Made by a program: the position numbers and the translations under genes. A DNA stretch of 64,000 nt from Flavobacteriaceae bacterium UBA1903 (lineage in GTDB: Bacteria > Bacteroidota > Bacteroidia > Flavobacteriales > Flavobacteriaceae): contig DDGL01000016.1 in assembly GCA_002337605.1 (NCBI GenBank), positions 158,973 to 222,972 on the forward strand, given 5' to 3'. The notes under the pieces were generated by a model. That model worked only from the letters and a program-made list of their open reading frames with translations, did no database searches and was not told where the DNA came from. Shown here one piece after another: positions 52,583-60,747 of this stretch (its first letter is position 1; every line of letters starts with the position of its first letter).

Positions 52583-53395
52583 TTATAGTTGTTTAATTAA
52601 TTCAGTAAAAAGGGTAATCATATTGGGTTCGGCTTTTTCAGCCTGCATAATAATATCAGGAATATTTACAGGTTCCAGGTTATCCGGGTCGCACTCGTCT
52701 GTTAATACTGAAACAGCCGCCACAGGCAAGGCTAAATGATTGGCAACAATCACTTCCGGAACGGTACTCATACCCACAGCATCGGCGCCTATTATTTTTA
52801 GGTAGCGGTATTCTGCACGGGTTTCCAGTTGTGGGCCCACTACACTAGCATAGACTCCTTTGTGTAGGTTTATGTTGTGTTTTTTAGCAATTGCTTCAAT
52901 TTTTTTATTCATTTCTGGGTTGTAGGGAGCACTCATATCTACAAAGCGTTCGCCTAATTTCTCTACATCTCTAAAGGCTAAGGGAGAACCTCCTTGTAGG
53001 TTTATGTGGTCGTCCAGTAACATAAGCTCCCCTTTTTTAAAGTTGAGGTTAATGGCGCCCGAAGCATTGCTTACAAGAAGTTTTTTTATTCCTAACTGGT
53101 TCATAACGCGTACTGGGAATGTTACATCCTGTAGTGTGTAGCCTTCGTATACGTGAAAACGCCCTTGCATGAGTATTACTTTCTTACCGCCTAACTGCCC
53201 ATAGATTAGTTTTCCCGTGTGGAATTCTACTGTGGCGGTTGGAAAATTGGGAATGTGGTTGTAGCTCATTTCAGCTTCAATTTCTACGTCTTCCAGTATT
53301 TTGCCCAAACCGGTTCCTAAAATAATCCCTATTTCGGGGGTTCCAAAACCTCGTTGTTGTAAAAATTCTACGGCTTCTTTAATGTATTTCTTCAT
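52583..53395 (-). CDS. Purine nucleoside phosphorylase
   Basis: Phosphorolytic enzyme of 270 residues from the trimeric PNP/MTAP family. Motifs: ILGTGLGKILED (phosphate loop), VSNASGAINLNFKKGELMLLDDHIN, GPQLETRAEYRYL and GADAVGMSTVPEVIVANH. It normally cleaves inosine and guanosine. Its place between ArsM and a TIGR04282 gene suggests it could also remove adenine from the arsenic-adenosine product of ArsS; that is inference. 73 bases separate it from arsM. Confidence 0.9.
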   Translation of the reverse strand: MKKYIKEAVEFLQQRGFGTPEIGIILGTGLGKILEDVEIEAEMSYNHIPNFPTATVEFHTGKLIYGQLGGKKVILMQGRFHVYEGYTLQDVTFPVRVMNQLGIKKLLVSNASGAINLNFKKGELMLLDDHINLQGGSPLAFRDVEKLGERFVDMSAPYNPEMNKKIEAIAKKHNINLHKGVYASVVGPQLETRAEYRYLKIIGADAVGMSTVPEVIVANHLALPVAAVSVLTDECDPDNLEPVNIPDIIMQAEKAEPNMITLFTELIKQL

Positions 53396-53407
53396 ATTTT
53401 GACTGTA

Positions 53408-53423
53408 TTTCGACTCCGCTCAA
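53408..53423 (+). repeat. TTCGACTGCGCTCAG-type dispersed repeat, intergenic
   Basis: tttcgactccgctcaa, a variant of the family core, lies 13 bases upstream of the purine nucleoside phosphorylase start. Confidence 0.55.
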
Positions 53424-53511
53424 TATATACTTTAGCGGGTGTTTCTTGTTTTTTATACTGTCATTTCTTTTTGCCCCGACTTAATGGGTATAGTAATGAC
53501 GGGTATGTTTT

Positions 53512-54204
53512 TCAATCTATAGTGTTGTCCAAATGCACGGGTAAAAACTTTTGAAACGCTTCAATATCTTTTATGTCTGCGTAATAATCTATGTCGTTTT
53601 TTTCAGCTAGTAAGGCCACAGATTCTTCCTTTAAATCTTTCAATGTATGTTTTTGAACAGTATGAGTCCCCCAGTTTTTGTTTTTGAATAGTTCAGGTTT
53701 TATGGTGTTCATTCCTAATAAATAATAGCCGCCATCTTCGGCTGGCCCCAGTACAAAACTGTTAGAAGCTAATTTTTGAAATGCTTCATTAATATCCTCT
53801 GTATTCATATCGAACATATCGCTACCAATAATAATGGCACGTTCGTACCCCAGAGAAAAAACTTCGTTAAATGCATGTTCCATACGTATGCCTAAATCGT
53901 CGCCCTGTTGCACTTTTTTTCTGAAAACGGCTTCACTCCAATAATCGTTTTCTCTTTGTTTTTCAGAATAAAACACAAATTTATCAGCGTTTACATGTGC
54001 TGAAATTTCCGCTGTATGCTTTAGTAAAAACTTATAAATTTCTAGCGCTGCTTCATCTCCAACAGTTACCGCCAGGCGTGTTTTACATTTGCCCAACTCT
54101 GGATTTCGGGTAAAAATGATAAGCGCGTTTTTAGAAGCCGGGAAGTGAAACACTTCCTTGCCATTGTCTTTATTGTCTGTATTTTTTAAACCTTGTATTG
54201 GCAT
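53512..54204 (-). CDS. TIGR04282-type (DUF2064) glycosyltransferase-like protein, arsenosugar-associated
   Basis: Protein of 230 residues of the TIGR04282 group (rSAM/selenodomain-associated, DUF2064), a nucleotidyltransferase-like GT-A fold. The sugar-nucleotide loop is intact, FTRNPELGKCKTRLA, with the Lys-Thr-Arg that binds phosphate, and IIGSDMFDM with DGGYYLLGMN follow. It would transfer a sugar-type group onto an arsenoriboside. A second, degenerate member is 640 bases away (54843). Confidence 0.87.
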   Translation of the reverse strand: MPIQGLKNTDNKDNGKEVFHFPASKNALIIFTRNPELGKCKTRLAVTVGDEAALEIYKFLLKHTAEISAHVNADKFVFYSEKQRENDYWSEAVFRKKVQQGDDLGIRMEHAFNEVFSLGYERAIIIGSDMFDMNTEDINEAFQKLASNSFVLGPAEDGGYYLLGMNTIKPELFKNKNWGTHTVQKHTLKDLKEESVALLAEKNDIDYYADIKDIEAFQKFLPVHLDNTID

Positions 54205-54271
54205 AATTTTATGTTAGATGTACGATTGTAGATTGAGGATTTAATAAGATTCTACAATTACACTTTTTCTT

Positions 54272-54778
54272 TTATTTTTTCTTTTCATAGACTGGAACAC
54301 CTTTCAATAACCATTTACTCCAGGTTTTTGAAAATGTATGCACACTATCGGTTTCTTTTTTGGCTGGGTTAAGTATAGGATAGCCTTTATTTTTCCATTC
54401 AAAGATTCCTCCGTATAAGTTTTGTACGTTGGTGTAGCCGGCTTTCTGTAACTTTTCACCTATTTCTTCACTGCGTATTCCCAGGGAGCAATACACGATA
54501 ATAGGTTGTTCTTTGTTAGTGATTTTTGCTGAAATAGTTTCTACTGAAAAGTCTGTATGTCCCACACATAATGCTCCATCAATGTTGCTTACGGCGTATT
54601 CTGAAGGTTCACGGGAATCTAAAATTAAGACGTCATCATTCATCTGAAGCGCACGCAATCCTTCAACCGAAATGTACGGAACACTTCGGGTGTTGTATTG
54701 ATCCAGCAACTGATCCAGTGTTTTTTGAGCAAAGGTGTGCTGTGCAATAAAAAGAGTTAGTATGAGTAAATAGTTCAT
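54272..54778 (-). CDS. Exported rhodanese-like domain protein
   Basis: Exported protein of 168 residues with a signal peptide (ending HTFAQ) and one rhodanese domain. The active-site loop IVYCSLGIRSEEIGEKL holds the catalytic Cys; the LDSREPSEYAVSNIDGA stretch is typical. Rhodaneses move sulfur or handle thiol-arsenic chemistry in other systems, but neither can be shown here. It is between the two DUF2064 genes of the arsenosugar string. Confidence 0.87.
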   Translation of the reverse strand: MNYLLILTLFIAQHTFAQKTLDQLLDQYNTRSVPYISVEGLRALQMNDDVLILDSREPSEYAVSNIDGALCVGHTDFSVETISAKITNKEQPIIVYCSLGIRSEEIGEKLQKAGYTNVQNLYGGIFEWKNKGYPILNPAKKETDSVHTFSKTWSKWLLKGVPVYEKKK

Positions 54779-54842
54779 ACGGATTTACGTAACATTTAAA
54801 TGAATAGTACCTGTAAAATAAGGGTGGTTAGCGATAAGAAAT

Positions 54843-55517
54843 TTATGCCGCCAGTGGAGAACCTTTGTTATAAAGTTGAGTAGAGCGTGGCTTAAAAGTA
54901 TAGTTTGTTACATACGTAGTGCCAAAGACTTTTAAAGAGGCAATTTGGCATAAAATAAACCTGATGGTTCCTGAAATGTAAAAGGCATCTTTTAATGCCT
55001 GAACATCCTCAAGCGTATCAATATCCTGAAGAACCTGTAATTTTTTAGCGTGTATGTTTTTTTGAGAAAAAACCTGTAACAGCGTTTCTAAAAGCTGCAC
55101 TTTTTGCCATGGCAACTGCAATAGCAAGTCTGGATTGAAAGAAGACTTATGAATGCCTAATAAATAAAATCCGCCGTCCTTAGACGGGCCAACTACAGCT
55201 TTATTTCTTTTAACTTCTCGTGCAGCATCAAGAATGTGTTGCGAGCATAATTGCGGGGTGTCATTTCCTATGGAAATTACATGGTCAAAACCCTGATCGA
55301 AAATCGAGGCCAGTGCATTTGTATAACGCTCACCAAATGTAGCGCCCGATTGTTCCTTTTCTGAAACTAAAAAATAGGGGAGGCCGGTTTGCTTTGCTTT
55401 TAAGATTGCCTCTTTATTGAGCGCATCGAAAAGCACTTCGGATTTTAAGAAAAATTTGCGGTTTTTTTCCTGTGTGGCCGAATTGGCAAAAATTAGTATG
55501 GCGGTATTTCTATTCAA
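54843..55517 (-). CDS. DUF2064 protein, degenerate TIGR04282 paralogue
   Basis: Protein of 224 residues with the DUF2064 core GNDTPQLCSQHI and SKDGGFYLLGIH, but without the Lys-Thr-Arg phosphate loop of its neighbour at 53512. The matching N-terminal stretch is IFANSATQEKNRKFF. It starts at TTG (55517) as there is no ATG early in the frame. It may be an inactive partner or a variant with another donor. It follows ArsS by 24 bases. Confidence 0.8.
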   Translation of the reverse strand: MNRNTAILIFANSATQEKNRKFFLKSEVLFDALNKEAILKAKQTGLPYFLVSEKEQSGATFGERYTNALASIFDQGFDHVISIGNDTPQLCSQHILDAAREVKRNKAVVGPSKDGGFYLLGIHKSSFNPDLLLQLPWQKVQLLETLLQVFSQKNIHAKKLQVLQDIDTLEDVQALKDAFYISGTIRFILCQIASLKVFGTTYVTNYTFKPRSTQLYNKGSPLAA

Positions 55518-55541
55518 GATTTTAGATTCAATATTGAGAAA

Positions 55542-56609
55542 CTACTCTGCTACAGCTCCCTGACAGCTGCTTCCTGCGCCAGCGGTACACCCATAGCAAT
55601 GTTGTGAAATTACAATATTTCTATCGTTTAAAACATCTTCGTTGTATTCGCTTATATGCTTTATTTTACTTGCTACGGGTAATTCCAGCATTTGATTGAA
55701 ATCGCAATCAAACAAATACCCGTCCCAACTTATGGAAATGGTATTGGTACACATTACATTCTTTACTGCTGCCGGGTTGTATGCATCTACCAGTTGATAC
55801 ATATAGTCTTCATAATTTTCAGAAGCAATTAGGTAATCTAGAAATCGTGCGATAGGTAAATTCGTAATGGCAAATAAGTTGTGAAACTGAATTCCAAAAT
55901 CTTCCATGAGTGCTTTTTTGAAATCCTTTTCCATACTGGCCTGGTCTCCAGGTAAAAAGGCGCCGCTTGGGTTGTAGACCAGATCCAGTCGAAGGTCGCT
56001 GTCTGGCATTCCGTAGCCGCGTTCGTTAAGTTCCTGTAGGGCTTTTATAGACATATCAAAAACCCCCTCGCCACGTTGCTTATCAGTTTTTCCACGAGTC
56101 CAGTGTGGCATAGAGCTCACTACGTGTACGTTGTGTTTTTTGAAAAAATCGGGGAGGTCGTAATACTTTTTGTTGGCTCTTATAATAGTCAGGTTACTAC
56201 GAACGATAAAATCTTTAATTCCAGCTTTACTGGCTTCTTCTACAAAACGACGGAAGTGCGGATTCATTTCTGGTGCGCCACCAGTAAGGTCTAAGGTGTG
56301 CGCTCCAGTATTTCGGATTACCTCCAGGCATTGCTCCATGGTTTCCCAGGTCATGATTTCCTTACGGTCGGGGCCGGCATCTACGTGGCAATGCTCGCAC
56401 ACCTGGTTGCACATATACCCTACGTTAATCTGAAGGATTTCCAGTTTTTTGGGTCGAAGCGGAAACTCATTGGTAGTTTCTTTTATTTTTTTTGCGAAGG
56501 TAGGTAGCTCCCCGTTTTCGAAAATCCCATTGGAGAGAATTTCTAATTGTCGGTTAGATTGAGCGAGTTCGCTATCGCGTTTGTGTAAGCTTTGTGTTTT
56601 TAGTTTCAT
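55542..56609 (-). CDS. arsS: Radical SAM protein ArsS (arsenosugar biosynthesis)
   Basis: Radical SAM enzyme of 355 residues. The 4Fe-4S/SAM motif is Cys67-x3-Cys71-x2-Cys74 in GYMCNQVCEHCHVDAGP, with LDLTGGAPEMNP (SAM-binding GGE-like loop) after it. A C-terminal Cys-rich tail reads HCYGCTAGAGSSC, the domain that carries selenocysteine in some relatives; all positions here are Cys. ArsS joins dimethylarsenite to the 5' carbon of adenosine, the central step to arsenosugars. It is second in the sixteen-gene minus-strand string, after the peroxidase-like gene. Confidence 0.92.
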   Translation of the reverse strand: MKLKTQSLHKRDSELAQSNRQLEILSNGIFENGELPTFAKKIKETTNEFPLRPKKLEILQINVGYMCNQVCEHCHVDAGPDRKEIMTWETMEQCLEVIRNTGAHTLDLTGGAPEMNPHFRRFVEEASKAGIKDFIVRSNLTIIRANKKYYDLPDFFKKHNVHVVSSMPHWTRGKTDKQRGEGVFDMSIKALQELNERGYGMPDSDLRLDLVYNPSGAFLPGDQASMEKDFKKALMEDFGIQFHNLFAITNLPIARFLDYLIASENYEDYMYQLVDAYNPAAVKNVMCTNTISISWDGYLFDCDFNQMLELPVASKIKHISEYNEDVLNDRNIVISQHCYGCTAGAGSSCQGAVAE

Positions 56610-56739
56610 AAAATAGATTATAGAACATAGAGTATAGAATATAGACTCAAAAAATTCTTACTTATAGAATTCTGTTCATTTATTTTAAAATTTGCGTGAG
56701 GGATTGAGGCTTTGTTGGAGCTCTTTTTAATTTGTCTTC

Positions 56740-56755
56740 CTGAGCGCAGTCGAAG
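56740..56755 (-). repeat. TTCGACTGCGCTCAG-type dispersed repeat, intergenic
   Basis: ctgagcgcagtcgaag between arsS and the peroxidase-like gene, exact reverse complement of the core found inside mvaD (12934-12949). Confidence 0.65.
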
Positions 56756-56819
56756 GATTGGACACATTAAAAAAGCGACTGCCGAAAGCCCGACCCTTGT
56801 GGTCACGCCCAAACAGATA

Positions 56820-57149
56820 CTATCCGTCTAATTTGTTTACTTTATTCATCATCATAACGCCATGCACCAGTGTTGCGCCACTTTTAATGGCAGCTCCTGC
56901 GTGTATCGCCTCCATCATTTCTTCTTTTGTCAAACCTCTTTGTAAGCCGTCTTTAGTATAGGCATCAATACAATAGGGGCATTGTTCTGTATGGGCAACG
57001 GCCAATGCGATGAGTGATTTTTCTCTGGCTGTAAGGGCGCCTTCTTCAAAAACTTTTCCGTAGTAATCAAAAAATTTAGCGCCTAATTCTTCGCTCCATT
57101 CTGTAATGTTTCCAAATTTGCGAAGGTCTTTAGGGTCGTAGTATGACAT
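56820..57149 (-). CDS. Carboxymuconolactone-decarboxylase-fold peroxidase-like protein (arsenosugar-associated)
   Basis: Protein of 109 residues with the AhpD/CMD fold: the redox motif is EQCPYCIDAYTKDGL (CxxC plus His or Asp-type helix), preceded by LTAREKSLIALAVAH. This small family member is routinely linked to ArsS genes as an arsenosugar-associated peroxidase-like protein. It probably handles thiol or oxidation state of arsenicals. It heads the string, about 210 bases before arsS. Confidence 0.88.
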   Translation of the reverse strand: MSYYDPKDLRKFGNITEWSEELGAKFFDYYGKVFEEGALTAREKSLIALAVAHTEQCPYCIDAYTKDGLQRGLTKEEMMEAIHAGAAIKSGATLVHGVMMMNKVNKLDG

Positions 57150-57317
57150 GTTTTTTTAGTCTAGGTTAATATGTACGCAACAAAATTTTGTTTGGTTTTA
57201 AAAACGTATTCTGTCTTTCTCTTTGACCATTCAATTCAAAGTCAAGACCTGTTTACCGCGTAAATATAACGAAGTAGTCTTTGTCTAAAGAAAACCTTAC
57301 GAAAGATTTGGGAAATA

Positions 57318-58070
57318 TTAGTCGAACGTATACGCTACCCCAGTAGTAAACTCGTATTGCGAATTTGGAATTCCCACTGCCGGGAAAGCATCATATACAA
57401 ATGTATGACTCAGTTTTACCGAAAAGTTACTGAAAAGCCCTACTAAAAGAGAGGTTTGACTTGAGATACGATAATCGCTCATATTTTCAAAGAGTGGCTG
57501 ATAATAGGTGGTACTAATAACACTCACATGATCTGAAGGGTATAAGCTAAAAGAAAAATAAGAGCTTCCTCTGAATTTCTTTTGTGTAGGGGTACTATTA
57601 TCCGTGACTTCTTCATACTCATACATAGCAGCGGCGCCTAGGTAGAATTTATATTTTTCGGAACTGGAAAGTTTAAATCTTGGACCTGTACCTGCAAGAC
57701 CTCTGAACTCAATGAGGTTAATTTTATTATACTGTCCTTGTACAAAAGCTTCCCAGGCAATTCTTGGATGAATTTTGTAGTTATATCGAAGGTGCGAAAT
57801 AAGGCTATTCTCAAAATTTTCACCTTCAATTTTTTGAAAATTTACGTTGTTTTTAAAAAGGGCAAGATGGTTGTTATTCTTATACTGAATATGGATGTCA
57901 CTTCCTAAGGTAATAAAGTCGTTTACGTTTCGCTTTAACGCAAAATTTACGCTAGCGGTTCCTGAAAATCCTGAAGTATCGGTGACTTTCCGAAGCGACT
58001 CTGCATTTAAAATTTGTGCTTGACTGTAGGTGGTTGCAAATAAGAGTATTATTAACAGTATTCTTCTCAT
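57318..58070 (-). CDS. DUF481-type outer membrane protein
   Basis: Predicted outer membrane barrel of about 250 residues. ATG at 58070 starts the signal peptide (MRRILLIILLFA, ending YSQAQ); an upstream extension of nine residues is possible. The mature protein has alternating strand patterns (SHLRYNYKIHPRIAWEAFVQGQYN, FYLGAAAMYEYEEV) and ends in YTFD, typical of the DUF481 family. The function is unknown. It is divergent from the small protein gene at 58254. Confidence 0.75.
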   Translation of the reverse strand: MRRILLIILLFATTYSQAQILNAESLRKVTDTSGFSGTASVNFALKRNVNDFITLGSDIHIQYKNNNHLALFKNNVNFQKIEGENFENSLISHLRYNYKIHPRIAWEAFVQGQYNKINLIEFRGLAGTGPRFKLSSSEKYKFYLGAAAMYEYEEVTDNSTPTQKKFRGSSYFSFSLYPSDHVSVISTTYYQPLFENMSDYRISSQTSLLVGLFSNFSVKLSHTFVYDAFPAVGIPNSQYEFTTGVAYTFD

Positions 58071-58253
58071 AATTGTGATAATATTAATACTTCGCAAAGG
58101 TACTATTTGCTAGTTAAAATGTAGATTTGCGACATCAAATTTTGAACTGTGTTAAAGTTTTGTTTAAATTTTAATTTAAAACACTAAACTGAATTATATT
58201 TAGTTCTCAATTAAGAAGATAAAGACAAATTCCAACCTTTAAATTAGAAGCAT

Positions 58254-58478
58254 ATGGATATCATAAACGAAGCCTTGCAATTTGAGCAAGAGAAACTTAC
58301 TTTTAAGACTACAAGCGATAGAATCAAGGCAAGTCGAAAAGCAAAAAAATTGATCTTAGGCGTTAACGAAGTATATAAAGAAAATAAAGACGCAACTTTA
58401 ATGGATTTAATGAAGCGTCTTACCGTTATAAAACAAAAAATTGAGAAGCGATTAAAAGGTCGCGCACTGGCAGCCTAA
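58254..58478 (+). CDS. Small charged helical protein
   Basis: Cytoplasmic protein of 74 residues, rich in Lys and Glu and mostly helical (NEALQFEQEKLTFKT, LMDLMKRLTVIKQKIEKRLKG). No family was recognised. The frame is closed by a strong terminator 21 bases later and precedes tRNA-Phe, so it is a separate transcript. Confidence 0.65.
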   Translation: MDIINEALQFEQEKLTFKTTSDRIKASRKAKKLILGVNEVYKENKDATLMDLMKRLTVIKQKIEKRLKGRALAA

Positions 58479-58498
58479 GAGTTGCGCTTAAAAATGTA

Positions 58499-58528
58499 AA
58501 CCGAAACAAAATTTGTTTCGGTTTTTTT
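58499..58528 (+). terminator. Rho-independent terminator after the small protein gene
   Basis: Perfect 12-base-pair stem: AACCGAAACAAA (58499-58510) and TTTGTTTCGGTT (58512-58523), with a T run to 58528. The tight one-base gap means the apical pairs open into a loop. Confidence 0.85.
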
Positions 58529-58538
58529 ATAAATAAAT

Positions 58539-58568
58539 TTTGCAATACTTAAAATAAACTTATATTTG
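58539..58568 (+). promoter_or_regulatory. Bacteroidota-type promoter of tRNA-Phe
   Basis: TTTG (58539-58542), an 18-base spacer and TATATTTG (58561-58568) fit the -33/-7 consensus TTTG and TANNTTTG. The tRNA starts 15 bases after the -7 box. Confidence 0.7.
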
Positions 58569-58583
58569 CACCCGCTTTAAGCA

Positions 58584-58656
58584 GGTACCTTAGCTCAGTT
58601 GGTAGAGCAATGGACTGAAAATCCATGTGTCCCTGGTTCGATTCCTGGAGGTACCA
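58584..58656 (+). tRNA. tRNA-Phe (GAA)
   Basis: Seventy-three bases folding as a cloverleaf: acceptor GGTACCT pairs with AGGTACC, D-arm GCTCAGTTGGTAGAGC, anticodon loop CTGAAAA between ATGGA and TCCAT (anticodon GAA), T-arm CCTGG-TTCGATT-CCTGG-like CTGGTTCGATTCCTGG. Discriminator A at 58656; the CCA end is not encoded, as is usual in this phylum. Confidence 0.96.
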
Positions 58657-58658
58657 CA

Positions 58659-58691
58659 AAATACCCGAGCTTTTGCTCGGGTATTTTTGTT
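58659..58691 (+). terminator. Rho-independent terminator after tRNA-Phe
   Basis: Perfect 12-base-pair stem AAATACCCGAGC (58659-58670) / GCTCGGGTATTT (58675-58686), loop TTTT, followed by a T-rich run. Confidence 0.88.
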
Positions 58692-58752
58692 TTGGGTTTA
58701 TTTTAGCAAATTCCCTGAAACACCACCGTAACTTTTCAGTCTTTAGCAGCAG

Positions 58753-59478
58753 ATGAACTTAATTGTAGATGTAGGAAATACGCGTATTAAATTAGCCGTC
58801 TTCGAGCAATCGGAGCTGGTGTATCTTATGCGTACGTCCAAAGATGAAGTGGTGGAGGCTCTTGAAACACTTTTTAAAGATTTTCCGAAGTTGGAAAAAT
58901 CCATTGTGTCTTCTGTTGGTAATTTTCCCGAGGCTGCATTACAAGTGCTTCAAAACAAATTGGAGGTCCTGCAGCTTACAAAAGAAACACTGGTGCCGTT
59001 TACAAATAAATATACCACACCCAAAACCCTGGGGGTAGATCGTATTGCTCTGGTAAGTGCAGCGGCGATTCAGTATCCCGAAAAAAACGTGCTTGTGGTG
59101 GACGCTGGAAGTTGTATTACTTACGATTTTTTAACGGCTCATAATGCGTATGTAGGTGGGGGTATTTCACCGGGAATTTTAATGCGTTACAAAGCGTTGC
59201 ATACGTTTACCGAAAATTTACCGTTATTGTCACCAACACGACCCGCCAACACTATTGGTGATACTACCGAAAATTCCATGCACAGCGGCGTTTTTTTAGG
59301 CGTTGTGAACGAAATCAACGGATTCATAGATTTTTATCGTGAGAAATATCCCGATTTTACCATTATTTTAACAGGAGGTGATGCTCATTTGTTGCGAGAT
59401 AGCCTAAAAAATAGCATCTTTGCCATCCCTAATTTTTTATTAGAGGGCTTGGATCACATTTTAGAACATAACACATAG
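58753..59478 (+). CDS. coaX: Type III pantothenate kinase
   Basis: First enzyme of coenzyme A synthesis, of the CoaX type (241 residues). Motifs: the phosphate loop IVDVGNTRIKLAVF, LGVDRIALVSAA and the catalytic-Asp motif VVDAGSCITYD. It begins a string conserved in Flavobacteria: coaX, outer-membrane protein, TPR protein, LptC, small membrane protein and CNNM protein. It ends three bases before the next gene, so they are likely co-transcribed. Confidence 0.94.
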   Translation: MNLIVDVGNTRIKLAVFEQSELVYLMRTSKDEVVEALETLFKDFPKLEKSIVSSVGNFPEAALQVLQNKLEVLQLTKETLVPFTNKYTTPKTLGVDRIALVSAAAIQYPEKNVLVVDAGSCITYDFLTAHNAYVGGGISPGILMRYKALHTFTENLPLLSPTRPANTIGDTTENSMHSGVFLGVVNEINGFIDFYREKYPDFTIILTGGDAHLLRDSLKNSIFAIPNFLLEGLDHILEHNT

Positions 59479-59480
59479 GA

Positions 59481-60725
59481 ATGTTAAAGAAATTTTTAGT
59501 ATTATTTTTACTCCTTGCAATAGGAGCTTCTCAAGCCCAAGAGGGAACAACATCCCCCTATTCCTTTTACGGAATTGGAACCTTAAAATTTAAAGGTACA
59601 GCAGAAAACAGAGCCATGTCAGGAATTAGCGTGTATACAGACAGTATTCACCTAAGCCTGCAAAACCCAGCTGGGGTGGCAGATTTAAGGTTGGTGAATT
59701 TTACAGTGGGTGCCAGTCATAAATATGTAACCCTACAAACCGATGCCGATTCACAGCAAGCTTCAACAACTTCACTGGATTATCTTGCTATAGGGTTGCC
59801 AATTGGCGAGAAATTTGGTGCTAGTTTTGGTTTGATACCTTATACAGCCGTTGGATATCAGTTAGAAGGGCAAAACACACTTGGGACTACACAATATGAA
59901 GGTTCGGGTGGGCTAAATAAAGCATTTTTAACCATTGCCTATAAAATTATGGATGGATTGAGTGTTGGTGTAGATGGGAACTATAATTTCGGAAATATTG
60001 AAAATGTAGCTACCAGTCGTCAAGATGACATTCAATATTCAACCCGTGAAGAAAACAGAAGTGACTTGCTTGGTTTCAGCTTTAATGTTGGTTTGTCCTA
60101 TAAGAGAATGTTGACTGATAAACTGCAGTTATATAGTTCATTAACCTATACTCCTGAGACTGATTTTACCTCAGAAAACAGTAGAACACTATCTACCTTG
60201 TTAGAAATAGAAAGTGGTGCAGAAGCTACTATAGATAGTCGTGATATTGTTGTAGACGATACAGATTTTACATTTCCATCACAATGGACTCTTGGCGCAG
60301 GAATTGGCCAAAACAAAAAATGGTTTGTTGGCGCAGAGTACACAGACCAGAAAACAAGTAACTTTACCAACCGAACCTTCGATATAGAAAATGTGTCTTT
60401 TCAGGATGCTAGTAAATACCGTGTGGGAGGTTTTTATATTCCAAATTATAACTCTATTGGAAACTATTGGCAACGAGTGGTTTACAGAGCTGGTTTTAGG
60501 TTTGAGGAAACAGGGATTAATGTAAATGGGCAGGATATTAACGAGTTTGGCATATCTTTTGGAGTTGGATTACCTGTAGGAAGATTATTCTCTAATGTAA
60601 ACCTAGGTTTTGAGATTGGTACCCGTGGTACAAAAGACTTTGGTTTAGTACAGGAAAACTTCTTTAATACATTCTTAAGTTTGTCACTAAACGACAAATG
60701 GTTTGAAAAACGATATTTTGAATAA
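59481..60725 (+). CDS. Outer membrane beta-barrel protein (PorV/FadL-like layout)
   Basis: Exported protein of 414 residues with a signal peptide (ending GASQAQ) and a barrel-like body of alternating strands. The mature N-terminus TTSPYSFYGIGTLKF and the NRAMSGI segment are found in many Bacteroidota outer membrane proteins of this genomic place. It ends with SLNDKWFEKRYFE. No specific ligand can be named. It starts two bases after coaX. Confidence 0.75.
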   Translation: MLKKFLVLFLLLAIGASQAQEGTTSPYSFYGIGTLKFKGTAENRAMSGISVYTDSIHLSLQNPAGVADLRLVNFTVGASHKYVTLQTDADSQQASTTSLDYLAIGLPIGEKFGASFGLIPYTAVGYQLEGQNTLGTTQYEGSGGLNKAFLTIAYKIMDGLSVGVDGNYNFGNIENVATSRQDDIQYSTREENRSDLLGFSFNVGLSYKRMLTDKLQLYSSLTYTPETDFTSENSRTLSTLLEIESGAEATIDSRDIVVDDTDFTFPSQWTLGAGIGQNKKWFVGAEYTDQKTSNFTNRTFDIENVSFQDASKYRVGGFYIPNYNSIGNYWQRVVYRAGFRFEETGINVNGQDINEFGISFGVGLPVGRLFSNVNLGFEIGTRGTKDFGLVQENFFNTFLSLSLNDKWFEKRYFE

Positions 60726-60747
60726 CACTTATATAAACACTAACACT

